The position numbers were made by a program, and so were the translations under genes. Shown here one piece after another: positions 10,909 to 21,105 of a stretch of DNA of 64,000 nucleotides. The stretch's first letter is position 1. Every line of letters begins with the position of its first letter. A model generated the notes under the pieces. The model made no database searches. It was given only the letters and a program-made list of their open reading frames with translations, and had not been told where the DNA came from. The DNA comes from Fragum whitleyi (Eukaryota > Mollusca > Bivalvia > Cardiida > Cardiidae). Where the stretch lies: positions 3,409,501 through 3,473,500 of the forward strand of contig OX411552.1 in NCBI GenBank assembly GCA_948146395.1. Direction: 5' to 3'.

Positions 10909-13416
10909 ATGGCAGAAACAAGGACCATGGAGACATCAAGTCAAGGTGGATCTTGGACAGGAAGGAATTATACAGTGAAAGGTATGGAGTACCTAACGAG
11001 CAAAATAAACAAGTACCAATAAAGACTTACACATTCTGTTCATTTGATCAATGAAGAGGTACACAAGTTTAATAATCTGACACCTAGAAGCATTGACCAT
11101 TTAAATACTCTAACGCATAAATTAATTACCATGAATGAAGACTTCCAACGAAATACAAAAGAGTATATTGACATGTTGAATAGGAATCCGTGTGATTTAA
11201 CTATGAGAAAGAGAAGTGAAATATTTTCTTGTGAGGCTGAAATAAACGAGAATGTTCATGAAACCGTACAAAGAATTGACCATGAAATAGCTTCAATCAA
11301 GCTTAAATCATCAAGAACCGAAAAACATTCAACTATAACAAAATCACAAATATCAGGTTCTTCAGAACTAATAAAACAAAGGGCCGAACTTGAAGCAGCA
11401 AGAGTAAAATTTGAGTTTGCCAAACAAGAAAATGTGATGAAAGAGAGACAGGCCGAGATAGAACGAACTTACGAGTTACTAAAACATGAACGTGAATTGA
11501 AAGTAGCAGAGGTTAAGTACCAGGCATATTTGGAAGCAGATGATTTGGAGTTGGAAACTCGTTCAAAGTGTTCGGACACATCAGCTTTTCGTCTTGATAG
11601 AACACATGCCTATGTTGAATCTCTTTCAAAGACTAAACAACCAGAAATGAAACCTCATGAAATGACTGCTACACCACAATTACCTCAAGAAGTTGTAACT
11701 ACACCACACAGGCCTTCAGGAAATGAAGCTCTTTTACAAAGATCTACTGAATTGCGATTTTCCGATGAATTTTCTAAATATCTCTTACGAAAAGAGCTGG
11801 TAATGAATAGATTTAGTACTTTCAATGATCAACCAGAGAATTTTCCCTTCTGGAAAGATGGCTTTATTACCTTGGTCAATGAACTTGGAGTTGGTCCTAG
11901 AGAGGAGTTAGACTTACTAGTGAAATATCTTGGTCCAAAATCTTCTGAACAGACAAGTAGTTTGCGAAACGCGTCCATTTACGATCCTACACTAGCTGTT
12001 TCTACAATTTGGCAACGTTTGGAGGAAAGATATGGAAGACCAGAGTTAATTGATAGTTCCATGTCCAATCGTATCAAAAACTTTCCAGTGATTACCAATC
12101 ACAAAGAGTATCACCGCTTCTATGAATTGTTAGACCTAGTGAATGAATTGAACTCATTAAAGAGATCAAGTGATAAATATGGTTTACTATTTGCAAAATA
12201 TGATACATCTACTGGAGTCAACCAGATACTGCAGAAAATCCCTTATGGTCTGCAACAGAAATGGTTTGATAGAGCCTCCAAATATAAACTAGCCACTTTC
12301 GAGCCATACCCCCCTTTCACAGAATTTGTCAGTTTCTTGAAGGATGTCAGCATTCGATACAACGATCCTGGGCTGTTTATTCCTCAAGATAATGCGAATA
12401 AAAAACAGACTTTGAAACAACCAAAACCTGTTGCAGTCTTCAAAACTGATGTCGAACAAAAAACACAGATCTCGTGTCCTATTCATAAAACAGGGCATTC
12501 TTTGAATAATTGTAGGGCTTTCAGTAAAAAGTCATTGGAAGAGCGTAAAAAGATTCTAAAAGACAACAAGATATGTTACAAGTGTTGTGGGTGTGATACT
12601 CACATTTTTCGCGATTGTAAGGTTGACATCAAATGTAAAGAGTGTGACAGTAAGAAACATTCTACCGCCATGCACCTGTATCCCTCTTCAAACCAAGGCG
12701 GGGAGAAATCCAACCAAAGCCTGAATGAAGCCAATAGCAGCAGCTCATCGAGCGAAAAAACACAGAACACTTTGTCACCAAAATGTACTCAAATTTGTGG
12801 CAATAAATTTTCAGGTCAATCATGTGCCAAGATAGTTTTAGTTAAGATATTCCCCAAAGGGAATCCTTTAAATTGTGTAGCTACATATGCAATTTTAGAT
12901 GATCAAAGTAATTGTTCTTTAGCTAGTAAAGATTTATTAAATAAACTTAATGTAGAAGGCCAAACAGTAAGCTATCAAATGGCATCATGTTCTGGTTTGC
13001 AAAGTCTTCAAGGTCGAAAAGTTTCCTCATTAGTAATCAGTTCTTTTGATGATTCTAAAGAACTAGATTTACCAGTTGTGTATGAGTGTGAGAACATTCC
13101 TCAGAATCTGGAAGAGATACCTACTCCGCAGATTGCTGAGCGATTTTCTCACTTGAAAAATATATCTAGGCATATACCAGAATTCTTTAATTGCGGTATT
13201 TCACTGCTAATAGGTCGAGATATTGTTGAAGCTCATCAGGTACATGAACAGATAATTGGTATGAAAGGTCAACCATTGGCTCAAAAGTTACTATTTGGCT
13301 GGGTTATAATTGGTGAGGTCTGTCTACGGAAGGTACGTGTTCCGAGAGCCCATGATACTAAGATTACTTCTTTCAAAACCCACCTGAGAGATAATGATAG
13401 GGTTTCCATTTTTTAA
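10909..13416 (+). pseudogene. gag-protease part of the BEL/Pao polyprotein, with internal stop
   Basis: The likely start is ATG at 10909, because the residues after it (GRNYTVKGMEYL) fit a Gag N-terminus. A TAA at 11020-11022 interrupts this frame. The open part from 11023 has its first ATG at 11131. From about 11355 a charged, Glu- and Lys-rich segment looks like a coiled coil. A DUF1759-type Gag region (FSTFNDQPENFPFWKDGF) starts near 11812. A zinc-knuckle-like cluster CYKCCGCDTHIFRDC is near 12575. A retropepsin-like region has its catalytic Asp in AILDDQSN near 12890 and ISLLIGRD near 13200. The frame ends at TAA 13414-13416 although homologous sequence continues in the same frame after it. 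Confidence 0.85.
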
Positions 13417-13812
13417 CCTTGCCCTGGTAATATCAAAGTAAGGGAACTTATGTCAAATGATCCAAATGATTTTCCTTTTTCTAAGACCAAATGTGATGAG
13501 AAAATAGGTCCTTCAGTTGAGGATAGAGAGTTCTTAGAGATAATGAACCAAAAAATGATTAAGAATGATGAAGGTAAGTGGGTTGCCCCTTTGCCTTTTA
13601 GGGAACCTAGGAATAGAATGCCAAATAACAGAGCCCAAGCATATTACAGGGCATTGAATTTGCACAAAAGTTTGTTGAGAAATCCTGAAAAAATGCAACA
13701 TTTTGTAACTTTCATGGACAAGGTATTAAGTCATGGCCATGCTGAAAAGGCCTCTGATTTGTCTAAAGATGAAGAATGTTGGTCTTCCCATCTTTGGGGT
13801 TTATCACCCTAA
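13417..13812 (+). pseudogene. Linker between protease and RT, same frame, cut off from gag
   Basis: The same frame continues after the stop at 13414. It contains the region preceding the RT palm in BEL/Pao elements (WVAPLPFREP, NNRAQAYYRALNLHKSL). It reads out of frame from about 13790, where the RT homology passes to the next frame. The last residues before the stop at 13810 are therefore out-of-frame junk. Confidence 0.75.
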
Positions 13813-14022
13813 AAAACCGGGACAAATAAGGGTTGTATTTGACTCATCAGCTGTTTTTAATGGGGTGTCCCTCAATTCAGTCTTAATGCAAGGTCCCGAT
13901 TTAACCAATAACCTTGTCAGTATTTTACTAAGATTTAGGCAAGATGCAGTGGCAGTTACTGCAGATATAGAACAGATGTTTTACTGTTTCAGTGTTGATG
14001 AACAGCATAGAGATTTTTCTGG
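13790..14022 (+). pseudogene. RT palm, first part, in a shifted frame
   Basis: Frame 2 carries GQIRVVFDSSAVFNGVSLN and QGPDLTNNLVSILLRFRQD, then AVTADIEQMF with the first catalytic Asp of the palm. This is typical of BEL/Pao reverse transcriptase. The frame stops making sense at about 14011-14022. There the homology returns to frame 1, pointing to a short deletion. The track of frame 2 to its stop at 14056 is not real coding. Confidence 0.8.
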
Positions 14023-15003
14023 CACAATAATAATGATCCTTCCCAACCTCTCATAGAATATAGAATGTGTAAGCATGTTTTTGGGAACAGTCCGTCGCCT
14101 GCTATTGCAGCCTTTGGTTTACGTAGTTCAGTGGAAGATTCTGAACAAGATGTTAAAAATTTTGTCTATCAAAACTTTTATGTTGATGATGGGTTAACCT
14201 CCCAACCTACTGTCTCTGAGACTGTCAGCCTGTTAAAAAGAACCCAAAGTGACCTGAGTCAAAGTGGTTTACGTTTGCACAAAATTGCCTCAAATAACTT
14301 GGAGGTAATGAAATGTTTTAAGTCGGAAGATTTGTCCAAAGACCTAAAATCTGTGGATTTTGATAACTCAGTTTTGCCCGCTCAGCGTAGCTTGGGTCTT
14401 GAATGGAATCTTAGTAAGGACTGTTTTACTTTCAGTTCTAGAATTGCTGAAAGACCTGTCACTAAAAGGGGAATCCTTTCTACCATAAATAGCATATTTG
14501 ATCCATTAGGGTTTCTATCGCCAGTTATTTTGGGTGGGAGGCTTATTTTAAGAGACTTAATGTCATTAAGAGGAGACTGGGATGACAACATACCTCAGGA
14601 TATTGTATCTAAATGGGTGCATTGGAGAAATAGTCTAAATTACTTGGATATGGTTTCTGTCCCTAGAACATATGTTAGAGGGTCAATTAGTCAAATGTCC
14701 GATATAGAACTTCATATTTTTTCAGATGCCTCTGAGAGGGCTATTGCTAGTGTCGCTTACATTTTGGGTAGGGATCAGAGTGGGAATTTGTATATAGGTT
14801 TTGCTATGGGCAAATCAAAACTTGCACCTTCTCATGGAAATACCATACCTCGTCTTGAGTTATGCGCAGCTTTGCTTGCTTCTCAAATCGGTGAAATTCT
14901 AAAAGAAAGCTTGAGTGTGGAACCCAAGGTTGTGAGGTACTACTCAGACAGTAGAGTAGTTTTGGGTTATTTGTATAATAGAACAAGACGTTTTCACCAA
15001 TAG
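14023..15003 (+). pseudogene. RT (YVDD) and RNase H part of the BEL/Pao polyprotein
   Basis: Frame 1 resumes here. HVFGNSPSPAIAAFGL precedes the RT active site YVDD at 14179-14190, so both catalytic Asp residues of that motif are intact. The connection region follows (GFLSPVILGGRLILRDL). An RNase H domain has Asp in FSDASERAIASVAY near 14725, Glu in PRLELCAALLASQI near 14850, and Asp in RYYSDSRVVLGYLYN near 14940. A TAG at 15001-15003 ends the frame, although the same frame continues as coding. Confidence 0.85.
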
Positions 15004-16779
15004 GTTTGTAACCGCGTTCATAGAATCTTGAATGTTTCAAAGCCAGAACAGTGGGACTATATTTCGTCTGAAAATAATCCGGCTGATCTGGGTACAAGAG
15101 GTTTAAATTCGTGCGCTGGAATATGTGATCGATGGATTGTGCCACCTAAGCAGTTATACTCAAAGACTTGTCAGAACTCAAATCAGAGTTTTCAGTTAGT
15201 TAACCCAGAGGGTGACAAAGAAATTAGAATCAAGGTCACGAAGACTGTCGTGTGCGAAGCCTTTGTAAAACGCTTTGAGAAGTTTTCTTCGTGGAGAAGA
15301 TTATTGAAAGCATTTCAGCTTTTAATCCATTTCGCCAAAAAATTCAGAAAATCTAACATGTCAGATAAGCAATCGGACAGTAACATGAGCCAATCTGTAT
15401 CTGAAATTGTCACAGCCGAGATATTTGTTATTCAGCAAGTGCAACAGTGTGCATTTGCTGAGGAGTTGAAATCTCTCAGCCAGAATGACATAATACCAAG
15501 GAAACGTCCATTAATCACTCTAAATCCTTATATTGATGACAATGGGATTCTCAGGGTAAAGGGTCGTCTAAATCAGAGTCTGTTACCCAAAGCAGAGGTC
15601 AATCCTATTATCTTGCCTAGACAGAGCCATGTTTCTAGACTTATTGCTTATTATTTCCATGAAAAGGTTAAGCATCAAGGACGGCTTTTGACTGAAGGTG
15701 CCATCAGAAGTAATGGCTTTTGGATCAAAGGATCTAAGAGGCTAGAGTCTATTATACATCACTGTGTTAAGTGTAGAAAGCTAAGAGGTAAATTTTCATC
15801 TCAGCTTATGGCTGATTTACCAATCGATAGACTCACACCTGGACCAGTTTTTACATATGTTGGTGTGGATGCATTTGGTCCCTGGTCTATAGTAACACGC
15901 AAAACTCGTGGTGGATCCATTAATTCTAAACGATGGGCTTTTCTTTTTTCTTGTCTTACTTCTCGTGCGGTGCATGTTGAGGTGGTGGAAGAGATGAGTA
16001 GCTCTTCGTTTATCAATGCTCTCAGACGTTTTGTGGCATTGCGAGGAAATGTGAAACAATTTAGGTCAGACAGAGGCACGAATTTTGTTGGAGCAGTAAA
16101 TGAGTTGCAAATGCAATCTGTCAATGTGGAAAGTGGTCCAGTAAAATATTATTTAGATTCGTCTCATATTCAGTGGTTGTTTAATCCGCCCCATTCTTCC
16201 CACATGGGAGGAGTGTGGGAGAGGATGATTGGTATGGTTCGGAAAGTACTTGAATCCATGTTTCTAGAGAGCTACAATAAGTGTTTGACACACGAGGTTC
16301 TTGTTACCTTTATGGCCGAGGTGTGTGCCATTTTGAACTCGAGACCTTTAGTGCCTATATCTACAGATCCAGATGATCCTTTGGTTTTTAGTCCTTCAAT
16401 TTTGCTGCATCAGAAATCTACTGGTAAATCTGTTGAATGTCCAAATTTCAGTTTAAAAGAAATGTATCACGCTCAATGGAAGCATGATCAAGTTCTTTCC
16501 GACATGTTTTGGAAACGCTGGCGACAGCATTACATTCAGGGTTTACAAAAGAGGCGTAAATGGACCTTTAAAGAACAAAATTTGAAAAATGGTGATATTG
16601 TTCTATTAAAGGATAAAGATCTTCCTAGGTGTGAATGGGGTTTAGGCATAGTTGTGAATGCTATTTCAAGTAAACAAGATCAACTTGTGCGTAAAGTTGA
16701 GGTCAGAGTATCGAAGGGAGGAAAATGTACAACATACACTAGACCAGTTACTGATTTGGTTTTGTTAGTAAGTGAATAA
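15004..16779 (+). pseudogene. Integrase and C-terminal part of the BEL/Pao polyprotein
   Basis: The frame stays open from the TAG at 15001 to TAA at 16777. It holds an HHCC zinc-binding module (FHEKVKHQGR, then HHCVKCRKLRG near 15755-15790). The DDE integrase core follows, with Asp in YVGVDAFGPW near 15860, Asp in FRSDRGTNFVGA near 16065, and Glu in HMGGVWERM near 16205. The C-terminal DUF5641-type tail has WKRWRQHYIQGLQKR and NGDIVLLKD. All three DDE acidic residues are present. The longest clean ATG frame inside it starts at 15028. Because it depends on upstream readthrough it is called a pseudogene, not a gene. Confidence 0.85.
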
Positions 16780-17242
16780 TGCAATTCCTTATCAGTTTTC
16801 AGAAGAAGATTATTAGATTTCTAGGACAGTTTGTGGTTCAAATCAAACAGACAGAAGATACTGTCTTTTGATCTGTAGCTAAACTTTCTTAGTTATTAGT
16901 TGAAAATAGTTAACTTTGTTTTGGGTCGTTTATGGTATAACAAAAGATGAGGAAGTTCTTAGCATGATGGTAATCCCTCTTAGGTGCAAAACCAGGAAAG
17001 AAGTCTATTTTTGCAAGTAACAGGATTTTACCATTATCAAAACTTTGCATTGCATTTTGCAATAATTTTGCAGATTTTGCAAATGTATAAAATTTCAATT
17101 AGTTGATTGATAAAGCAAGTTGGTATGAAGAATATTGAATGTAATAGTTTCTCAAGGTAAATAGACCTAAGACTGGATTCCTGTCATTATTTCTTTAATT
17201 ACTAGTCAGGAACGTGATATTAGGTCAATATCAGACGGGGAG
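16780..17242 (+). other. 3' untranslated internal region of the BEL/Pao element
   Basis: Non-coding AT-rich sequence between the integrase stop and the 3' LTR. The bases just before the LTR, CAGACGGGGAG, are the only purine-rich stretch where a polypurine tract is expected. They are short. Confidence 0.6.
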
Positions 17243-18000
17243 TGTACTGCCCCCCGCAGTATTTTCATGTTTGATAGTGTTTTTTACCATTCCGATCCGG
17301 AATTTCCAGTCTATTTTTAGATTGATTGTTTTGAAGCGGAAGTTGGTAAAAAAGCGTGCAGAAATTGAGCACATGCCTTCAGTGTGCGGGCTTTCTCCGA
17401 AGTATAAGCATCATTTATTGTGGTTTGGGCACATAGGCGAAAGTTAAGAATATTGTTGCTATTATTCCATCTTTATTTAAGCTTAGAATGCATCTATTTG
17501 GTACGGACATCCAGTTTAAGGTCTTATTTTACTGTGTAAAGTTTGGAAGTCCTGTGTGTGCAGATTCAACTTGTTTTCTATTGACATTATATTATAAATT
17601 CATGAAGAATTAGTCATGTCAACCTTATTATTTGGGGGAAAATGGTTTATTAATACATGTAACTTGTTATAATTGGTTGCTTTTAAAAGTGCAGATAGTG
17701 TTGACTTAGATGAGCTTGCTAGGCGGTGCATTCTCATTTGGGTCTACACTGTTTGTTAGTTGAAGCCTTAGGGCTAACACAGAGCCACGACATACAGCAT
17801 TAGTCAGTCTGACCGCCTGTCTGTCGCAATGTCTGTTTACATGTAATGTATTGTTTGTATTTGTTTTAGAATGCAAGAATGTTTGTTAGGGGCCCTTCTG
17901 AATGGTGTTGTTTGTTTGTTTTCAGGAATTACAGTATGTGTATTTGTATACAGCTGTTGTCTTTCTGTCTGCGTTCCATCCACAGCCGTGTGGCAGAAAA
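17243..18000 (+). repeat. 3' LTR of the BEL/Pao element
   Basis: 758 bp, aligned end to end with the 5' LTR. It contains an extra CAGGAATTACA near 17923-17933 that is missing from the 5' copy. The other differences are mostly transitions, including a run of three adjacent G versus A positions near 17738. Confidence 0.9.
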
Positions 18001-18005
18001 ATTAA

Positions 18006-18582
18006 GGACAATCTAACTTACTCTTGGCCAACTAGCAGTTGTCTCATGGTGATATTGTAGTTGTGGAATTTTCTTTTCTGCTAAACATGTCCTGCAAATT
18101 CAGCATTTAAGAAGAGAGGGGTATAGCGCTTATTTCAACATGGCGTATGTTGTAATGGAAATTCTTCCTTTAGTTGAGCATAACTTCGAGAAAAATTATT
18201 TGGTGTTTATCTCTATCATGTATTCGCATCACATTTTGTTGGAATAATGTGAGGTCTAATGAAAGCTCAACGTAAGTGAGTCAATGGTATGCTGGAAACC
18301 AGAAGAACGTGAGTCCAGACTGCTGTCAAACCCTGTGTCTCACAGTCAGATATTGTCACGATATTAAACAATTGGCTTCTTTGTTGGTGATTCCAAAACG
18401 GGGCCCTGTAAATGTATGGATGCCCAAGCTGACCAAAATACCACAAATCCAACTTACAATATCCTATACTTTTTGTGAACAGTATTTGTAAAATTTTCTA
18501 TGCGTATATATACATAATGAAATAAGAATGAGATCAAAATAGAAACAAGTCCGAAATTATAGGTATGAATAAAATAAGTAGC
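18006..18582. other. Non-coding stretch, nothing recognised
   Basis: Short frames on both strands overlap at 18267-18491 and have no domain. No repeat partner was seen elsewhere in the window. Confidence 0.35.
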
Positions 18583-18713
18583 CCTGTGTTCAGGATTTAA
18601 AAACGTTTCGCGAGCGCTTTGAGATGTTATCCCGCTTTGCACGTGTAAATACGTGCAAAGCGAGGTATCATTTCGAAGGCGCTTCGCTAACGTTTTCATC
18701 CTGAACGCAGGGC
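18583..18713. mobile_element. MITE-E copy 1 (palindromic CCCTG element)
   Basis: CCCTGTGTTCAGGAT at the left pairs with ATCCTGAACGCAGGG at the right. The middle stem is GCTTTGCACGTGTAAATACGTGCAAAGC. The element is almost one long hairpin of about 131 bp and encodes no protein. Confidence 0.8.
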
Positions 18714-20314
18714 AGGTGTAATTACCCAGAATTTGCATTAGCGCGAAAGTATAGACTCAGATCAGATTATACGACCACACAGTCTGATCAAAGTCTTCAT
18801 ATTGAGCGCAGATCCTGACTGTTCAATGGATGTTTGATTTTATGGGGGTAAACGTCGCTTTCACCAGAAACCCCGGCGGTTTGAGGATCTACCCATGGCT
18901 TCCAGTTGTTTCTCGAACCAATACACTTTAACACATCATTTTATCCAAGCCACAACCCTTCTCTCGCAATCAGGCGTATAGATATACAAATTTAAGATAG
19001 TGGCCAAAGGTCAATTTTGCCTATTCAGTGTAAAGACGAATTTGGTCCTTGACCACACACCCAAATTTGTGCCTCTATACTTTTTATCATTCGCCCAATG
19101 ATGAGAAACAACTGATTAATGTCACAATGACTTGTCAAAAATTGGATGAGAGTTTGTTAAGCCGGAGGGGGGATGCTCATGACACATGCAATGTGAGCCT
19201 CAAGCGCTAAGCGGGCTAGATCCCGATCTCTGCTGTTCTTCACGTACATTTAATATTGTTTGAATTGCCACACACAGGCCTAATTATCACCGCTGCCATT
19301 AAGAAAATGATATCCACCCTTTTCTACAATGTCGTCACTAACGGTTTCGTGGATTGTTGGCTTTTTTAACGTCGTTATGACAGCTTATTTACCTTTAATA
19401 TCACCTACTGTTTCGTTTTTTCATATCCACGATCATTCTTCTGACAAATTAAGGGTAGCTGAATTTTTTGTGCCTCATAAATGAAATGCAAGAAATGTCA
19501 CGTACAGGCTCATATTTCAGATTTTACTCCTTCGATGGAAGTGAACGCACTTATAGCGGATGCTTGAATATATAGAGGATATTTATGAGTGGTCATTGAT
19601 TACCAAATTTATTAAACGAGTCATCTATTAAGGAAGCTCACTGTGCATGAGATTGTAAATCATTTCTCATGCTCAACTTAGAATTTTCTCAACTTTCAAC
19701 TTAAAATTCAAAGCCTTAAATCTGTTGTAGTACTATTATATACATCTAAGCATAAAATAAAATACTACTAAGCTGTTTTGAATTACAACTTATAATGTCA
19801 TTTTCGTGCAAGTACATTTATTTGAATTCTACATTTGAGGAAATTCTCACATGAGCAAGGGCCCTGAATCAGTCCACCGAGTCAGAGGTGAAGGGGCGAG
19901 TCAGCAAGCAGATCTAGCACTCTGGTCTGCATATAATATACCACATGTCCACGAGAAAATAGCAATGCTTCTTTCATTAAATATCACAGTATTTGTTGAG
20001 TACGTCTAGCTCAGAATCTTTTCGTTAACTCTCTGAAAAAAAGAAATCAGGTATGTCAACAATGTATCACAGAGAAACATGTGTACATAAACACCCAATA
20101 TTTCCCAAACAATGTCTGTTTTTAGGAACAAAAAAGAAAAGACCAAATCAAAGCATGTGTATGTGATCACCTTGTTGCAAACCTAATAGGTAGCCATAGC
20201 TATTTACCAGTTTGTGTTCACATGACATTTCCATGAAAGCGTTTATTTTTGTTCGATTGTGGTGAATGCTTACGCTTATGAAATTGCTCTCGAGCACTCA
20301 ATCCGGATGAATCC
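18714..20314. other. Non-coding stretch with one small hairpin
   Basis: A short stem near 18760-18795 (CAGATCAGATTATAC / CAGTCTGATCAAAGTC) is the only structure noticed. No exon bounded by splice sites and no recognisable protein is visible. This is the downstream side of the minus-strand membrane-mucin gene. Confidence 0.4.
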
Positions 20315-20380
20315 CGATAGAGAGGCAATGGCTTTAACCCACTGTGACCCAAATCTATAGTTGGGTTTTACTGGGGTATA
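20315..20380 (-). repeat. Fragment of SINE-2
   Basis: AGAGAGGCAATGGCTTTAACCCACTG and the following TGGGTTTTACTGGGG resemble the middle of the SINE-2 copy at 43.77-44.03 kb (AGAGAGGCAATGGGTTCTAACC). Too short to define ends. Confidence 0.45.
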
Positions 20381-20385
20381 TATGT

Positions 20386-20951
20386 TTTATTTCCTTCAAT
20401 TTTAAGATTTCATATATGTACAATAATAATGAAATTAGTGCAAGTGGTACAATGATAGGAATGAAACATATAAATAAGATACTAAAATATATATACAAGA
20501 ATCAGAAGACATGATATTTATGAAAAACTTCAATATATGCACCTTCTTACATATGACCAAGTGTTGGGGAGAAAAATTATATTTCATATCTGGGGTAGCT
20601 ACCCATTTTTAATACTTTAAATAAATAATAATAGATCCCTCAATAATTCCTTATCCGAGACGAAAAGAAAACTTATTTTCCATTAGTTTTTTTTCGGCTA
20701 ATCCGGAAGCACTTTTTAGACAAGCATTCCTAAAAGTGAAATTGTAATTCGAAAGCCTATCATTTTCAAGTTAGCAACATCTGGTAACATTGGGATTTGG
20801 CTCTGTATATTTGAAGATAGTCAAGTACCTTAACAACTGGTTAACAATGCTGTTATTTCTGATCGAAGAATCTTTTTGAAATATAAACAAAAAAACTTTT
20901 TGTCTAAGAGTAACATTATAAACGATTTTGATTACGTAGTAATGTTACGTC
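20386..20951 (-). other. Probable 3' UTR and downstream flank of the membrane-mucin gene
   Basis: Lies just past the stop codon at 20952 on the minus strand. Minus-strand ATTAAA (complement of 20608-20613) and AATAAA (complement of 20386-20391) are possible polyadenylation signals. In sequence this AT-rich both could be chance. Confidence 0.35.
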
Positions 20952-21105
20952 CTAATACGTACGCTCAATAGAAATGAATGTGATTTCTTCATCGTCGTCC
21001 GCCGCCGAGACCATCGTGCTGTTTAAACTTGTCAGAGTCACAGACTGATAGGCTGTAGACATTCTCATGATAACATTTGTGTTGCTGCTAGATTCAACTG
21101 GACCC
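20952..21105 (-). CDS. Membrane-mucin gene, last exon (C-terminus)
   Basis: Acceptor GACTTATTACAG. The exon reads to TAG at 20952-20954. It encodes GPVESSSNTNVIMRMSTAYQ through an NST sequon and an acidic patch ADDDEEI, ending ISIERTY. There is no second membrane helix or GPI-type tail, so the C-terminus is outside the cell if the type II topology is right. Confidence 0.78.

Larger units (their letters stand above)
10110..18005 (+). mobile_element. BEL/Pao LTR retrotransposon, nearly complete, coding frame broken
   Basis: Two direct LTRs bound an internal region with gag zinc knuckle, aspartic protease, reverse transcriptase, RNase H and integrase in BEL/Pao order. The insertion is flanked by ATTAA on both sides (10110-10114 and 18001-18005), a 5-bp target duplication as usual for the superfamily. 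A 6-bp AATTAA is possible if the LTR ends one base earlier. The LTRs differ at about 14 aligned positions counted by eye, around 2%, plus one 11-bp indel, so the insertion is recent. The internal frame has in-frame stops at 11020, 13414 and 15001 and two frameshifts in the RT region, so this copy cannot make its polyprotein unaided. No clear primer-binding site was identified after the 5' LTR. Confidence 0.93.

Noticed and set aside
10774..11022. 82-codon frame considered as a separate gene
   Set aside because: It runs from LTR sequence into the Gag N-terminus and is part of the retrotransposon.
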